The notes: generated by a model not told the origin, from the letters alone. Counted from the stretch's first letter, positions 26,185 to 35,679 are shown. The stretch: DNA of 64,000 nucleotides from Halobacteriovorax marinus (GCA_002163155.1 MAAO01000006.1:558001-622000), one strand, 5' to 3'. Program-made: numbers and translations.

Positions 26185-26411
26185 TGAGTATTGAAAATAC
26201 TGAACTTGATGAAATCATGGATAAGCTCGAAAATCTAGAAGATGAGCAACTTGCTGTTGTAAAACTTCGAGAGTTTAATGATGCAACAAAAGTTCTTGGC
26301 GAACTATTAATGAATTTAAATAAAGATTTAGATAATGATCAATGGAAGAAGCAGTGTGATATCGCTAAGAAATCTGTTGATCGTATCGTGAACGAAATAA
26401 AATCTTTATAA
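26184..26411 (+). CDS. Small acidic helical protein in ctp operon
   Basis: 75 residues, start codon overlapping the ctp stop by one base (TAATG), a strong coupling signal. Predicted all-helical with heptad-like Leu/Ile spacing (LDEIMDKLENLEDEQLAVV), no signal peptide, no cysteines except one. No family recognised. Its size and position suggest a cytoplasmic adaptor or structural protein; there is no further basis for function. Confidence 0.72.
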   Translation: MSIENTELDEIMDKLENLEDEQLAVVKLREFNDATKVLGELLMNLNKDLDNDQWKKQCDIAKKSVDRIVNEIKSL

Positions 26412-26427
26412 ATTTGAGGAAGCTAGA

Positions 26428-27093
26428 ATGAGTGATTCAAAAGACGATGATAATTGGGAATTTGAATTATCAGAAGAAACAGCTCCCGCTAAGAAGAAAA
26501 AGAAAAAAACAAAGAAGAAGGTGACGCCTTTACTGAATACTCAAAAAGCGGAGAAGATTCTAAATTTAGATGATTCTTCGCGAATTGAAAAAAAGTCCAG
26601 ACGTCAAATGGCCAGAGAAGTAGGTGAAGCTACCATAAAGGCAAGAGATATTGTTGAGCCCGCTGCTCACTGGAAGAGGCTCTTGGCCTCTTTAGTTGAT
26701 GGCGTTGTAATTGGAGGCATCTTTGGAGTTTCTCAGGTCATAGGTGGATTAATTCCTGAAATAGGATCCTCTATAGAGGAATTTCTTGGTCCAGAAATAA
26801 TCGGATCAATTCCGCTAAATGTGGGTGGTGTAGCAGTTGCTCTAGTTCTTCACTTTTTAATTATGGTAGTACCAGTTGCATCCACACAGAGATCAATTGG
26901 TAAGAAACTATTTAAATTAAAGATTCTTGGAACAATGAAACCAAAAGCTCCTCTTGGAGTCATTATCATTCGTGAATATATAGCTAAACCTTTGGCGATT
27001 ATTTCTGTGATTGGCTTAATGATGATTCTTTTAAATAAGAATAGAAGGGGATTACACGATTATATTTCAGGAACTATGGTTCTAGATATGTAA
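26428..27093 (+). CDS. RDD-family membrane protein
   Basis: 221 residues. The N-terminal 70 are cytoplasmic and very Lys-rich (polylysine at about 24-35). The RDD domain follows: HWKRLLASLVDGVVIGG with the conserved R and D, a hydrophobic helix at about 135-155, TQRSIGKKLFKLKI, and a last helix before RRGLHDYISGT. RDD proteins are small inner-membrane proteins of mostly unknown role; some are proposed transporters. Third gene of the ctp operon, ending inside a strong terminator hairpin. Confidence 0.85.
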   Translation: MSDSKDDDNWEFELSEETAPAKKKKKKTKKKVTPLLNTQKAEKILNLDDSSRIEKKSRRQMAREVGEATIKARDIVEPAAHWKRLLASLVDGVVIGGIFGVSQVIGGLIPEIGSSIEEFLGPEIIGSIPLNVGGVAVALVLHFLIMVVPVASTQRSIGKKLFKLKILGTMKPKAPLGVIIIREYIAKPLAIISVIGLMMILLNKNRRGLHDYISGTMVLDM

Positions 27094-27123
27094 GGCAAAA
27101 ATTCTCTTTGCCTTACTCTTTAT
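27090..27123. terminator. Terminator between RDD gene and pilT
   Basis: A perfect 10-bp stem (GTAAGGCAAA with TTTGCCTTAC, loop AATTCTC) begins inside the last codon and stop of the RDD gene and is followed by T-rich sequence. It may serve both convergent genes. Confidence 0.8.
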
Positions 27124-27127
27124 CTCT

Positions 27128-28216
27128 TTATTCAAAATCAAGCATTTGTAGAAAGTCAGATTCTGACTCCGCAGCAGCTAAGGCCTGTTCTTTAGTAATG
27201 AGTCCATCACTGTAGAGGTCCATAATATGTTGATCAAATCCTTGCGAACCTGAACCACTCTTACCTTTACCTTCTTTAATTATAGTAAGAATTCGACTTA
27301 GAGTTTCCTCTCCTCGAATACACTCTCTAATACCTGGACTAGTGACCATGATTTCTTGAGCAATCGCCACTCCTGCACCAGAACTCGCCTTTAACATTCT
27401 TTGAGAGATAGTGGCCTTTAAGTTTTCAGCAAGCCTCTTTCTAATTTCCTCTTGTTCTTCAGGTGGGAACATGGAAATAATTCTTCCAATAGTCGTCGTG
27501 GCATTCGTTGTATGAATTGTTGAGAGGACAAGGTGACCAGTTTCTGCTGCTTTTAGTGCAATTGAGATGGTCTCAGCGTCTCGCATTTCACCAATGAGTA
27601 TGATATCCGGATCTTGTCTCAGTGCCGCTCTTAGGGCAGTGGAGAAGTCCTGCGTGTCTGTACCAATTTCTCTTTGCGATATACGTGATTTCTTTGATTG
27701 ATGAATATATTCAATAGGATCTTCAATTGTAATGATGTGACAGGGTCGAATTGTATTAATGTGATCTATCATTGCAGCTAAAGTTGTCGACTTACCTGAA
27801 CCGGTGGCCCCTGTGACTAAGACTAGACCTCTATGATTTTCTGAAATTGATTTTATTACTGTTGGTAAATTTAGCTCATCAATAGTGGGGATATTTAACT
27901 TTATAATTCTCATGACAATGCCAAGCTGGCCATTGTAGCGAAAAATATTATAGCGAAGTCTCCCAAGGTTTTTAACTTCCATCCCACCGTCAAATTCAGT
28001 TAGGTCGTGTAGTTCTCCAAGTCGAGCTTGTTCTGGCACTAATATTTTAATGATGTCTTCTATATCTGACGCTGAAAATGGTTTTGACTGAACAGGGACG
28101 AGGTCATTATTAATTCTTAAACTAGGTGATTCATTGGTTCTTAAATGGACATCACTGGCGTTATGTTGAACAGCAACTTTTAATAAGCTGCCAAAATTTT
28201 CGGGGGTAAAGGTCAT
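27128..28216 (-). CDS. pilT: Type IV pilus retraction ATPase PilT/PilU
   Basis: 362 residues of the secretion-type ATPase family. Walker A GATGSGKS at 136-143, Asp box IEDPIEY, Walker B ILIGEMRDAET, and the His box HTTNA are all intact. The N-terminal domain has SDVHLRTNESP typical of PilT. It hydrolyses ATP to retract type IV pili, used for twitching and, in predators, prey entry. PilT and PilU cannot be told apart here. It starts 2 nt after the C1A protease gene ends on the same strand, so the two are likely cotranscribed. Confidence 0.93.
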   Translation of the reverse strand: MTFTPENFGSLLKVAVQHNASDVHLRTNESPSLRINNDLVPVQSKPFSASDIEDIIKILVPEQARLGELHDLTEFDGGMEVKNLGRLRYNIFRYNGQLGIVMRIIKLNIPTIDELNLPTVIKSISENHRGLVLVTGATGSGKSTTLAAMIDHINTIRPCHIITIEDPIEYIHQSKKSRISQREIGTDTQDFSTALRAALRQDPDIILIGEMRDAETISIALKAAETGHLVLSTIHTTNATTTIGRIISMFPPEEQEEIRKRLAENLKATISQRMLKASSGAGVAIAQEIMVTSPGIRECIRGEETLSRILTIIKEGKGKSGSGSQGFDQHIMDLYSDGLITKEQALAAAESESDFLQMLDFE

Positions 28217-28218
28217 TT

Positions 28219-29523
28219 TTATTGACTCCTAATTCCTGTAATAGCAATGAATGGGTTATTTACTCTATACTTTCTTAACCATTTTTCTGTAATGCATCCA
28301 TATCCACCGGTTCCCCAGCCCTCAGTCCAGCTATTGGCGACGATATAGCAGAGCGAACCTTCATGACTTCTTGTTAATTTCTTAGGCAATTTCATATAAC
28401 CTACAATTAATAGAGCGTGTCCACTTGCATGCTGGTCCATTTTACCATTAACCAGAGAATCTTGGTAGGAAATGATTCCTCTCGTTTTATAAAAATTTGG
28501 GGAGAGTTTAAAACCACCAACTATAGATTGATTATTATCTAAGGCCCTGATGAGTTCTCTATTTGAATTTAATTTGTCGTACCTCTCAATTTTTACAATA
28601 CCTCTTTGGCAAGAAGAGCTCATGGGAATTTGAGTTTCATTTCCAGGTCGCGATAGAGAAGTGTAGGGGCATGAGCTTTCAGAGGGGATGTCTGCACTGC
28701 TTGCGCTCTTGCTGTGGTCTAGAGCATAAGTTATCCAACTCCCGCGCTTAGAGCATGGGCTTTGTTGGCAATAGGGCTTTGATGACCAGTAGACATATTG
28801 TTCTGAGAGATCTATTTGTTTTCCTTTTTGCGCAAGAGCTATTTCTATTGCTCTGGTTCCTGCAAACGCACTACAAGTTGGTCTCTTACCCTGATCTCTT
28901 ATGGGAAAAGATAAAGCACTTGGAATAATATGGTAATTTGAGCTAGGGGGGAGTTGCAGATTCTTCTCCCACTTCTTGCTGCTATATTTTCCAAAAGAGC
29001 TCTCTAATTCAAAAGTTGCGGCCCTATAATGTTTTATATTAGAAAGAAATTTATCCCTGGCTTCACTCCACTTTTTGAGAGTTGCGCGCTCCTGCTTCTT
29101 CCAAGAAGTTAAAGTATTTTGCACTTGTCTTCTTCTAGACTCATTGGCATTTCTTGCAAGATCATAGATTGAAGGATTTTCTTTTGCTCTTGCCTCATTT
29201 TTAGCAGTGCTCTTTTTTTTGTTTTTTATCTGTTTGAGTCTTTCACGGTTCTTTCTCTTCATCTCTGCAATTTTCAATTGACCAGGCGAGAGCTTGGGAG
29301 CTTTCTTTTCTTCTTTTTTAGCAATTAAAGGAGATGGATTTTTTTCAGGAGTAGGTTTCACTTCTGGCCTTATCTCTGGTTTTGGAGTGGGGGTGGGAGC
29401 AAGTTTTACTTTTGATTGATGGCCAATATTTTTCCAAAGATTGCTAATAATAATATCGTCATAATTACTAGCAAGAGAGTTGGAAGATAAGATGAGAAAT
29501 AGGGGTAGGATTAGTTTTTTCAT
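28219..29523 (-). CDS. Secreted papain-like C1A cysteine protease
   Basis: 434 residues. Signal peptide 1-18, then a proline-rich (about 40-65) and lysine/arginine-rich linker to about residue 130, perhaps a propeptide. The C1A domain has the oxyanion Gln211 in RDQGKRPTC, nucleophile Cys217, His369 in SGHALLIVGY and Asn397 in VANSWTEGWG. Cysteines elsewhere suggest disulfides, in line with export. It should digest protein outside the cytoplasm. It sits immediately upstream of pilT with a 2-nt gap, an unusual pairing that may reflect shared use during surface attachment or predation. Confidence 0.92.
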   Translation of the reverse strand: MKKLILPLFLILSSNSLASNYDDIIISNLWKNIGHQSKVKLAPTPTPKPEIRPEVKPTPEKNPSPLIAKKEEKKAPKLSPGQLKIAEMKRKNRERLKQIKNKKKSTAKNEARAKENPSIYDLARNANESRRRQVQNTLTSWKKQERATLKKWSEARDKFLSNIKHYRAATFELESSFGKYSSKKWEKNLQLPPSSNYHIIPSALSFPIRDQGKRPTCSAFAGTRAIEIALAQKGKQIDLSEQYVYWSSKPYCQQSPCSKRGSWITYALDHSKSASSADIPSESSCPYTSLSRPGNETQIPMSSSCQRGIVKIERYDKLNSNRELIRALDNNQSIVGGFKLSPNFYKTRGIISYQDSLVNGKMDQHASGHALLIVGYMKLPKKLTRSHEGSLCYIVANSWTEGWGTGGYGCITEKWLRKYRVNNPFIAITGIRSQ

Positions 29524-29620
29524 AGATCTATTTTAAATAGATTTCTTTGATTTTGTAAAAAAACTTTCGCTGCCTATTAGTGATTTAGTCAAATTTAAAA
29601 AAATCAGGTACTATAAATTT

Positions 29621-30595
29621 ATGAAGAAGAATAAGGTCTTAATTATTAGATTTTCCAGTTTTGGCGATATTGTCCAGTGTATGAGTACGCTTGGTGTTAT
29701 AAAGTCTCAACTTGGTGGTGATATTCACTGGGTGGCCAGAAGCGACATGTCATCTATTCTCAGTTTAAGTCCTAATGTGGATAAAATTTGGAGTTTCGAA
29801 AAGAAGGCCGGTTTTAGTGGACTGATTCGTTTAGCTTTCACACTTAGAAAAGAGAACTTTACTCATATATATGATGCACATTCAAATTTGCGCTCACGTA
29901 TCTTGTGTTTATTCTTAAATGGTCAATATTTTGTTAGAAGAGGTAAAGATCGGCTGAAGAGGATTATGCTTTTTTCTTTTAGGAAGAACCTCTTTGATTG
30001 GCCATTCAAGGGAATGCTTAGTTATCTGGCTCCATTAAAGTCTTGGGGGTTGGAAAAGCTAGGCTCTGTTGAAATTCAGAAGTGGAATTTCGAAGCTGTT
30101 CAATTACCAATTGAGTTTAATAAAGATTCAATTGTTTTAGTCCCGGCGGCAGCTTGGGATATGAAGAGATGGCCTTTGAATCACTGGAAAGAGTTAATTA
30201 GAATAAATCCTTCATTAAACTTTTCTATTCTTGGTGGACCAAGTGATACCTTTTGCCAAGAGCTAGAAGATATTGATCCTTTGAGAGTTAAAAATCTTGC
30301 GGGGAAACTTTCTCTAATAGAGAGTTGTAAAATAATCTCTCTTTCAAGATTTGTGATTTCTGCAGATACAGGTCTTATCCATGTGGCAGATATTCTTGGA
30401 GTTAAAGGGTTATCTATTATTGGTCCCACTGCATTCGGTTTTGCGACTGGTAAACATATAAAAACCATGGAAGTTGATTTACCTTGTAGACCTTGCACAA
30501 AGGATGGAAGAGGTAAGTGTTCTCAAGAAGTATGGCAAAAGTGTCTCGTTGATATCACTCCTTTCATGATTTCTAATCAAATCCCTAAGAACTAA
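29621..30595 (+). CDS. Glycosyltransferase family 9 (heptosyltransferase-like)
   Basis: 324 residues with the GT9 N-terminus (LIIRFSSFGDIVQCMSTL), VPAAAWDMKRWP, and the donor-site motif SADTGLIHVADILGV. The C-terminal cysteine series (PCRPCTKDGRGKC...KC) is typical of ADP-heptose:LPS transferases. It probably adds heptose or a related sugar to the LPS inner core at the cytoplasmic face. Single gene, divergent from the C1A protease; its 3' end overlaps the convergent deaminase-like gene by 11 nt. Confidence 0.9.
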   Translation: MKKNKVLIIRFSSFGDIVQCMSTLGVIKSQLGGDIHWVARSDMSSILSLSPNVDKIWSFEKKAGFSGLIRLAFTLRKENFTHIYDAHSNLRSRILCLFLNGQYFVRRGKDRLKRIMLFSFRKNLFDWPFKGMLSYLAPLKSWGLEKLGSVEIQKWNFEAVQLPIEFNKDSIVLVPAAAWDMKRWPLNHWKELIRINPSLNFSILGGPSDTFCQELEDIDPLRVKNLAGKLSLIESCKIISLSRFVISADTGLIHVADILGVKGLSIIGPTAFGFATGKHIKTMEVDLPCRPCTKDGRGKCSQEVWQKCLVDITPFMISNQIPKN

Positions 30596-32231
30596 CTTTC
30601 CCTGTAACTTTTTTTCTAAGCTCCCATAGAAGATGACTAATAAAAGGTCTTCTCGTTTCTTTAGTCGAAACCATCAATAACTTAGTTATTTTTAGATTGA
30701 TAGGATCAGAAAAGAGTAGGATGAGCATTTCTTGAATGAAGTTGGTAGATAGAGTTATGTAGTTATCTGTTCCCACTCCAAGGCGGACACCTTTTTTCTC
30801 CCACCACGAAAAGGGATGATCTTTATAATCAGGAAAGCATCCCGTGAGTTTTAAGTTGGAAGATGGTAGGGCCACCAGCGAAACTTGTTTATTTATCATT
30901 CTATTTAAAACATCGTGTTGGTAGTGCTCAACTTCTCTTGCTGTATGAAATTTTGTTTTGGTGAAACTAATGATTTCATCTTCAGATAGAGGAACACCTT
31001 TTAGAACTTTTTCTTTTATAGAGTTGTCATACCATTCCATATCAACGATTTCCGCATACTCCTGCGAACCTTCACAGAGAGCTTCTCCTTTGCCATTCTT
31101 CTCTAAAACTCTTTGCAAGAGAGAGTGGTAATAGAAGTTTGGATTGATTCCTAGTGAAAGCCCATGTTCAAGAGTATCAATATGCCAAATATTCATAGCG
31201 TTATCTACAGATTGAACACCTTTTTTCAAAGTCTTCCACGTTTCACCGTGGTGAGAACGAATTTGAAAGCCATTGTACTGTAATCTTCTAAGTCCTGATT
31301 TCATTTGATCGAAGTGAACTTTTCTATAGAGTTCTTTTTCATCTCCTACGGTATCTACTTCTGAGACATAGGGTCTTAGAAATTCATACTGATCTAATAT
31401 GGAGAGAAGACTAGTGACTTGTGCTTCAAAATGGTCTTGTTTACTCGCATAGTTTTCAGAGTCATAGAAGTTATTTTCTTTTCTAAAACTAGGGGAGAGC
31501 ACAAATTTAAAGAATTTATTATCTTTTTGAAACTTCTTAAAGCCATCATAGAGGCCAAGGACAACATCTTCTTCTGTTATATTTTCCACTCCAGGAATTT
31601 TCTCTGACTCTATGGATGTAGATCTTGATAGGGTAAACTTTAGACGAATCTGTCCCACATTAAAGTTGGTGTAGAGCTCCTCTGCCATATGGTAGGCTGC
31701 GTCCTCGTGAGCTTGTCTATCTGTAAGAACGAGTTTCGCTAAATAGAGAATTTGCAGGTATCTTCCAAACTCTTCGCCATCTTTTAAACGTATTAAATCA
31801 TCAACGTCCTCAATTGAGTTGATGGGAATAGAATCTTCACCGTAAACATCTATAATTTTCTTTTCATAAATTTCTTTATTTGGTCCCTCTAATAGGACTT
31901 TAAGTCTTGGATAAATAAACTCCGCATTTAATGAACCCGTTAAATGGATATGTTCTTCGTTAAAGGGAATAGGAAAGCTTTTAAAGAAACCAAAGAGGGC
32001 CTCTGATACTGGGTGGGTTAATAGAGTGTCTATATCCACTTCATCAATTTGAAAACCAGTAAGGAGATGGCTAAATTCTAGCAGAGATTTTTCTACTAAA
32101 TTATTTTCTTTAACCTTTAAAGACTGTAGGAGTAGTTCAAGAGTATTACTTAATGAAATCCCATTTGTTTCACTTATAATTTTTACAAGTTCGACTTTTA
32201 ATTGTTCAATGAGCTGTTCTCTTTTTTTCAT
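30585..32231 (-). CDS. Adenosine deaminase-superfamily protein, large and divergent
   Basis: 548 residues, longer than a typical 340-residue adenosine deaminase. Motifs in order: EEHIHLTGS (His94, His96, metal ligands), SHHGETW (328-332), DTLEHG (His356), LPSSNLKLTG (455-464), HPFSWW (His472) and GVGTDN (Asp489). The final TDD of classical deaminases is TDN here. The N-terminal 85 residues are helical and unassigned. It probably hydrolyses an amino or related group on a nucleoside-like substrate, but the substrate is open. It follows the J-domain gene by 8 nt on the same strand. Confidence 0.75.
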   Translation of the reverse strand: MKKREQLIEQLKVELVKIISETNGISLSNTLELLLQSLKVKENNLVEKSLLEFSHLLTGFQIDEVDIDTLLTHPVSEALFGFFKSFPIPFNEEHIHLTGSLNAEFIYPRLKVLLEGPNKEIYEKKIIDVYGEDSIPINSIEDVDDLIRLKDGEEFGRYLQILYLAKLVLTDRQAHEDAAYHMAEELYTNFNVGQIRLKFTLSRSTSIESEKIPGVENITEEDVVLGLYDGFKKFQKDNKFFKFVLSPSFRKENNFYDSENYASKQDHFEAQVTSLLSILDQYEFLRPYVSEVDTVGDEKELYRKVHFDQMKSGLRRLQYNGFQIRSHHGETWKTLKKGVQSVDNAMNIWHIDTLEHGLSLGINPNFYYHSLLQRVLEKNGKGEALCEGSQEYAEIVDMEWYDNSIKEKVLKGVPLSEDEIISFTKTKFHTAREVEHYQHDVLNRMINKQVSLVALPSSNLKLTGCFPDYKDHPFSWWEKKGVRLGVGTDNYITLSTNFIQEMLILLFSDPINLKITKLLMVSTKETRRPFISHLLWELRKKVTGKVSS

Positions 32232-32239
32232 CTTTTCAC

Positions 32240-33205
32240 CTATGTTTTTAAAACATCGTAGGCCGCATTTATGAGTGCAAAATTATCGCCTAGAGTTTTA
32301 ATATTTTTTTCACTGAGTGATAGGTAAGCGAATTTATCAGGATGAAGTGTTGTTGAAAGAAATAGATATTTTTCTCTCACTTCAGCACTTGTGTATTCAT
32401 CATCTGGTAAATTCAAAATTTCCTTGGCCCAGCTCTTTGTCTTTTTTACTCTTGTCGGCACAATAGGCTGCAAGCTTTTGAAAATATGAGCATTTTTCTG
32501 CCAAAGCTCATAAATTTCCTCTGTCTTAACGTCTGGAAATTTACAATTGTTAAAAACTAAATTCTCTATATTTATTGGTTGATAGAAAGTCTCAAGTACT
32601 CGCCGTAATTCTTCTTCATTTAAGGTTTGAACTTTTTCAATATCATTATGAAATATGAGTGCCACAGACTGGAGGGAATTCATTTTTGAGAAAGTTGATA
32701 TGAATTGATTGGTCTTTGTTTGATTAAGCAAATTTGTCCAAAGTATGGAGTTCTCAAATATACGCGTCCAATTTGATATCATATCTTCTCTATCTTCTTT
32801 AAAGCTTTCCTTAAAGAAGTGATCAAGAATCAATACTAAACCACTTGTACTACTAGTATTTTCTAGAAATATTGCACTTTTCTTAGCGTAACATTGATCA
32901 TAATCACCCCATTGAATGGTCTTTAAAATCTCTAAAAGCTCTAGCTTCGCTGGATGACTAGAGTTTTCTACTTTTAATTTTAGAGAACTCTTAGACTCAT
33001 CTAAGTTGGTTTGTGGATTTTGAAAGTTCATTTGGCTTTTCTTGCTGCTAATGAGGTCATCTAGTTCGAAATTATCCTCTTGTTTGTGACCGGTCATAAA
33101 TTCAATAAATGTCGCATATAGTCCTGCACCAAGAACTTTTATGATAATAAGTAAAAATATAATGATGATTAAGTAATGTGTTAAATCTTCAAGCTTTAAA
33201 TTCAT
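32240..33205 (-). CDS. Membrane-anchored C-terminal J-domain protein
   Basis: 321 residues. One N-terminal membrane helix (about 11-27) and a long middle region without recognised domains. The last 60 residues form a J domain, with HPD at 288-290 preceded by AREKYLFLS-type helix II and followed by helix III (NFALINAAYDVL). J domains recruit and stimulate DnaK; here at the membrane. The architecture resembles DjlA only broadly. Cotranscribed with the deaminase-like gene downstream. Confidence 0.78.
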   Translation of the reverse strand: MNLKLEDLTHYLIIIIFLLIIIKVLGAGLYATFIEFMTGHKQEDNFELDDLISSKKSQMNFQNPQTNLDESKSSLKLKVENSSHPAKLELLEILKTIQWGDYDQCYAKKSAIFLENTSSTSGLVLILDHFFKESFKEDREDMISNWTRIFENSILWTNLLNQTKTNQFISTFSKMNSLQSVALIFHNDIEKVQTLNEEELRRVLETFYQPINIENLVFNNCKFPDVKTEEIYELWQKNAHIFKSLQPIVPTRVKKTKSWAKEILNLPDDEYTSAEVREKYLFLSTTLHPDKFAYLSLSEKNIKTLGDNFALINAAYDVLKT

Positions 33206-33268
33206 AGTAAAACAGTGGATAATGTTAATATTACATCTATTTTAAGATGCTAAGGAAAAGTTGTCATT

Positions 33269-34270
33269 ATGAGCGTTTGGAATATTAAAGAAATCGAATT
33301 ACCTCTAAAATTTACTTGGGCCATTTCAAGGAATTCGTCCTCGAAAAAAACCAATGTCATAATTGAATATAAGAGTAACAATGTTTTAGGTCTGGGGGAA
33401 GTTGCTTTTAATGTGCGCTACGGAGAAAGTTTAGAACTTATTCATACGCAATTTGAAAAGTTTTTGAATCTCTGTCCCAATAGTCTATCCAATCTTGGTG
33501 ACCTTGAACCTGTATTTAAAAAAATAGAGATTTGTAATTCTCTGCGTTTTGGAATTGAATCAGCATTTATTCACAACTTGGCACATATCGCTGAAATGCC
33601 CGTGACAAAAATCATTGGGGCAAACTCCTTAGCTAAAGCTAAAACATCTTTCTCTCTTCCAATTATGGAGCCAGGAGAAGTGGCCAGCTTCATTAAAGAT
33701 CACAACCTATCTCGCTTTTGCGCCTTAAAGTTAAAGCTCGGTAGTGAAGGGGATTTAGATTTTATAAAAGAAGTTCATAAGAATTATGATGGTCCTCTTA
33801 GGTTTGATGCTAATGAAGGATGGGATGACCCAGATTCACTTATGAGGTGGCTTGAAGGCCCTCTTGGCAAGATTCCTATTCAATTCATTGAACAACCTTT
33901 TAAAAGCAGTGATCATGATAAATACCTAGCTCTAAAACCCATTAGCCCTGTGGAGATCATTGCCGATGAGTCTGTGCTAGACGGAGAAGTGAATAGAGAT
34001 TTGGCCAAGCAATTTCATGGTATCAATGTCAAACTTATGAAGTCGGGAAGTTATTTCAAGGCGCTAAATCAACTCCGCTGCGCTAAGGAGTTGGGAATGA
34101 AGACTATGGTAGGTTGTATGGTAGAGACATCTCTTGGGATTAATTCTGCAATGAATATAGCTTATGGGGTGGACTATTTAGACCTTGATGGTTTTCTCAT
34201 TCTTGAAAAAGATCCTTACAATTATGTCTTCGAAGAAAATGGAACGGTTTTTCTCTCTCATCTTCATTAG
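33269..34270 (+). CDS. Enolase-superfamily dipeptide epimerase (L-Ala-D/L-Glu epimerase-like)
   Basis: 333 residues of the mandelate racemase/muconate-lactonizing fold. Catalytic lysines lie in LKLKLG (Lys154, Lys156) and NVKLMKSG (Lys255); metal ligands are Asp180 (RFDANEGW), Glu208 (IEQP) and Asp233 (ADES). The KxK and late Lys arrangement and the absence of other-class markers fit dipeptide epimerases, which act on murein-derived L-Ala-D-Glu. It could feed wall peptide recycling together with Dpp. Cytoplasmic. Its end overlaps the convergent barrel gene by 4 nt. Confidence 0.85.
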   Translation: MSVWNIKEIELPLKFTWAISRNSSSKKTNVIIEYKSNNVLGLGEVAFNVRYGESLELIHTQFEKFLNLCPNSLSNLGDLEPVFKKIEICNSLRFGIESAFIHNLAHIAEMPVTKIIGANSLAKAKTSFSLPIMEPGEVASFIKDHNLSRFCALKLKLGSEGDLDFIKEVHKNYDGPLRFDANEGWDDPDSLMRWLEGPLGKIPIQFIEQPFKSSDHDKYLALKPISPVEIIADESVLDGEVNRDLAKQFHGINVKLMKSGSYFKALNQLRCAKELGMKTMVGCMVETSLGINSAMNIAYGVDYLDLDGFLILEKDPYNYVFEENGTVFLSHLH

Positions 34271-35511
34271 AAGAAGAATTTAAAATCAATTTCGTATTGA
34301 GAATTGTTAGGAGTGTTCTTTCCAGCAATTTTCTTTTGTCCTGTGAGCGTAACCGCTAGAGGCATGACAAATTGGTGAGCTTTATAGAGATTTACTGTGT
34401 TAAATTGAGCTGAAAGTTTCACGTTATGTGACTCACTGTCAGAATTTCGAGCTAAGATTTCATTCGCTAATGTATGTTCTGATTCATACTTTGCTTTACC
34501 TTGATTTTGATATCCATAAGCCGCGGCAATAGAGTACTGCTTATTAATTTCAAAAGTAGGACCCACTGTTAATTCCAGTTTATTCCCAAGCTTCTCTTTA
34601 AAATCTGACTTGTATTTAGACAAAGGAAACTCATAACTTTCAGGAACCCTTAAATTCTTAGTACTGGCCGTTTGGTAGGTGTATCTTATTCCTAAATCTA
34701 GATCTATGGATTTGTAGAAAAGTCTTCTTCCTATTAATAACTCTGCAAAGACATCTGTCTGACCATCGCCGAAACTAATATCTTGTAAAATATCTGGATC
34801 ATCTATGCGACCGGTTGGAAGAACGAGGCCGCCTGCTATGGCAGCACCCCAATTGGATGCATCTGTTAGACGATATATGGCACCAACTTCGAGATCTCCC
34901 AGACCTTGTGCTTCCCAATTTCCAATAGGTTTGTAGTTATAGTAATTTACGATTATAGATTGCAACAATTCCTTCTTAGCGTCCGGAAGTTGCGCGGTAA
35001 TATCTTTAATAAGTCTTTGTTCACTTGTTAAATTGGTATTTTGATTTAATTGGTTCACAGTGTTTTGGTGATTGTTACCTTTTGTTCTTTCGATACTTAA
35101 CTCTACATTGGCGCTGTATACCCTCACTGAAAAGTAAGCGGTCAATCTATTAGTTAATCCCCATCCGAGACCAAAACCATTGACGGAGACTTCTCCTTTA
35201 CCTTCCGCAGAGTATTCCCCAAAGCTAAAGTCTTCGTAGGCCTGTGGGTTAATTTCCTTAAGCTGATTAAAGTATTCCTTAGTCGCATCATTTATAGTCT
35301 CTAGATTTCTGGCATTGAGATTTTCTTTAAGAGCATAAGTACTCTCACTAGAATTTGCTCCATAAGAGGAGTTGATCTCTCCTGTGAAAACATGGCGGTA
35401 ACCACCAATTCGCACACCCTTTGGTAGGGTTTCATAGATGGCTCCGGATGCCTGTAGTGAACAGAGGGCGAGGGCCATAGAGAATAGGGTTCTACTTACT
35501 TTGTGTTGCAT
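34267..35511 (-). CDS. Outer membrane beta-barrel protein
   Basis: 414 residues. Signal peptide 1-24; alternating beta-strand pattern (GVRIGGYRHVFTG, FGLGWGLTNRLTAYFSV, LGDLEVGAIYRL, AGGLVLPTGR) and a C-terminal phenylalanine (KFFF) suit the Bam machinery. The LGD...LPTGR layout resembles MetA-pathway/phenol-degradation type porins (PF13557-like). A Gln/Asn-rich loop around 145-170 is probably extracellular. Substrate unknown. Monocistronic and divergent from the following lipoprotein gene. Confidence 0.75.
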   Translation of the reverse strand: MQHKVSRTLFSMALALCSLQASGAIYETLPKGVRIGGYRHVFTGEINSSYGANSSESTYALKENLNARNLETINDATKEYFNQLKEINPQAYEDFSFGEYSAEGKGEVSVNGFGLGWGLTNRLTAYFSVRVYSANVELSIERTKGNNHQNTVNQLNQNTNLTSEQRLIKDITAQLPDAKKELLQSIIVNYYNYKPIGNWEAQGLGDLEVGAIYRLTDASNWGAAIAGGLVLPTGRIDDPDILQDISFGDGQTDVFAELLIGRRLFYKSIDLDLGIRYTYQTASTKNLRVPESYEFPLSKYKSDFKEKLGNKLELTVGPTFEINKQYSIAAAYGYQNQGKAKYESEHTLANEILARNSDSESHNVKLSAQFNTVNLYKAHQFVMPLAVTLTGQKKIAGKNTPNNSQYEIDFKFFF

Positions 35512-35626
35512 GATGTTATTTTAGAGTAAATGAGAAAAATTTAAAGGGTTTGTGAAAAAAGTACAGACATGTTAACTAGTCGAAATTATTACACTAAATA
35601 AAAAGTGGAAATTAATACAAGCGAAG

Positions 35627-35655
35627 TTGAACTTTAAAATTACCTGGGCTATAAC
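35627..35655 (+). promoter_or_regulatory. Promoter of lipoprotein gene
   Basis: TTGAAC and TATAAC separated by exactly 17 nt, 25 nt before the ATG at 35680. Four and five of six consensus matches. Confidence 0.55.
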
Positions 35656-35679
35656 GCAATACGTTAATGACGAGGAAAT

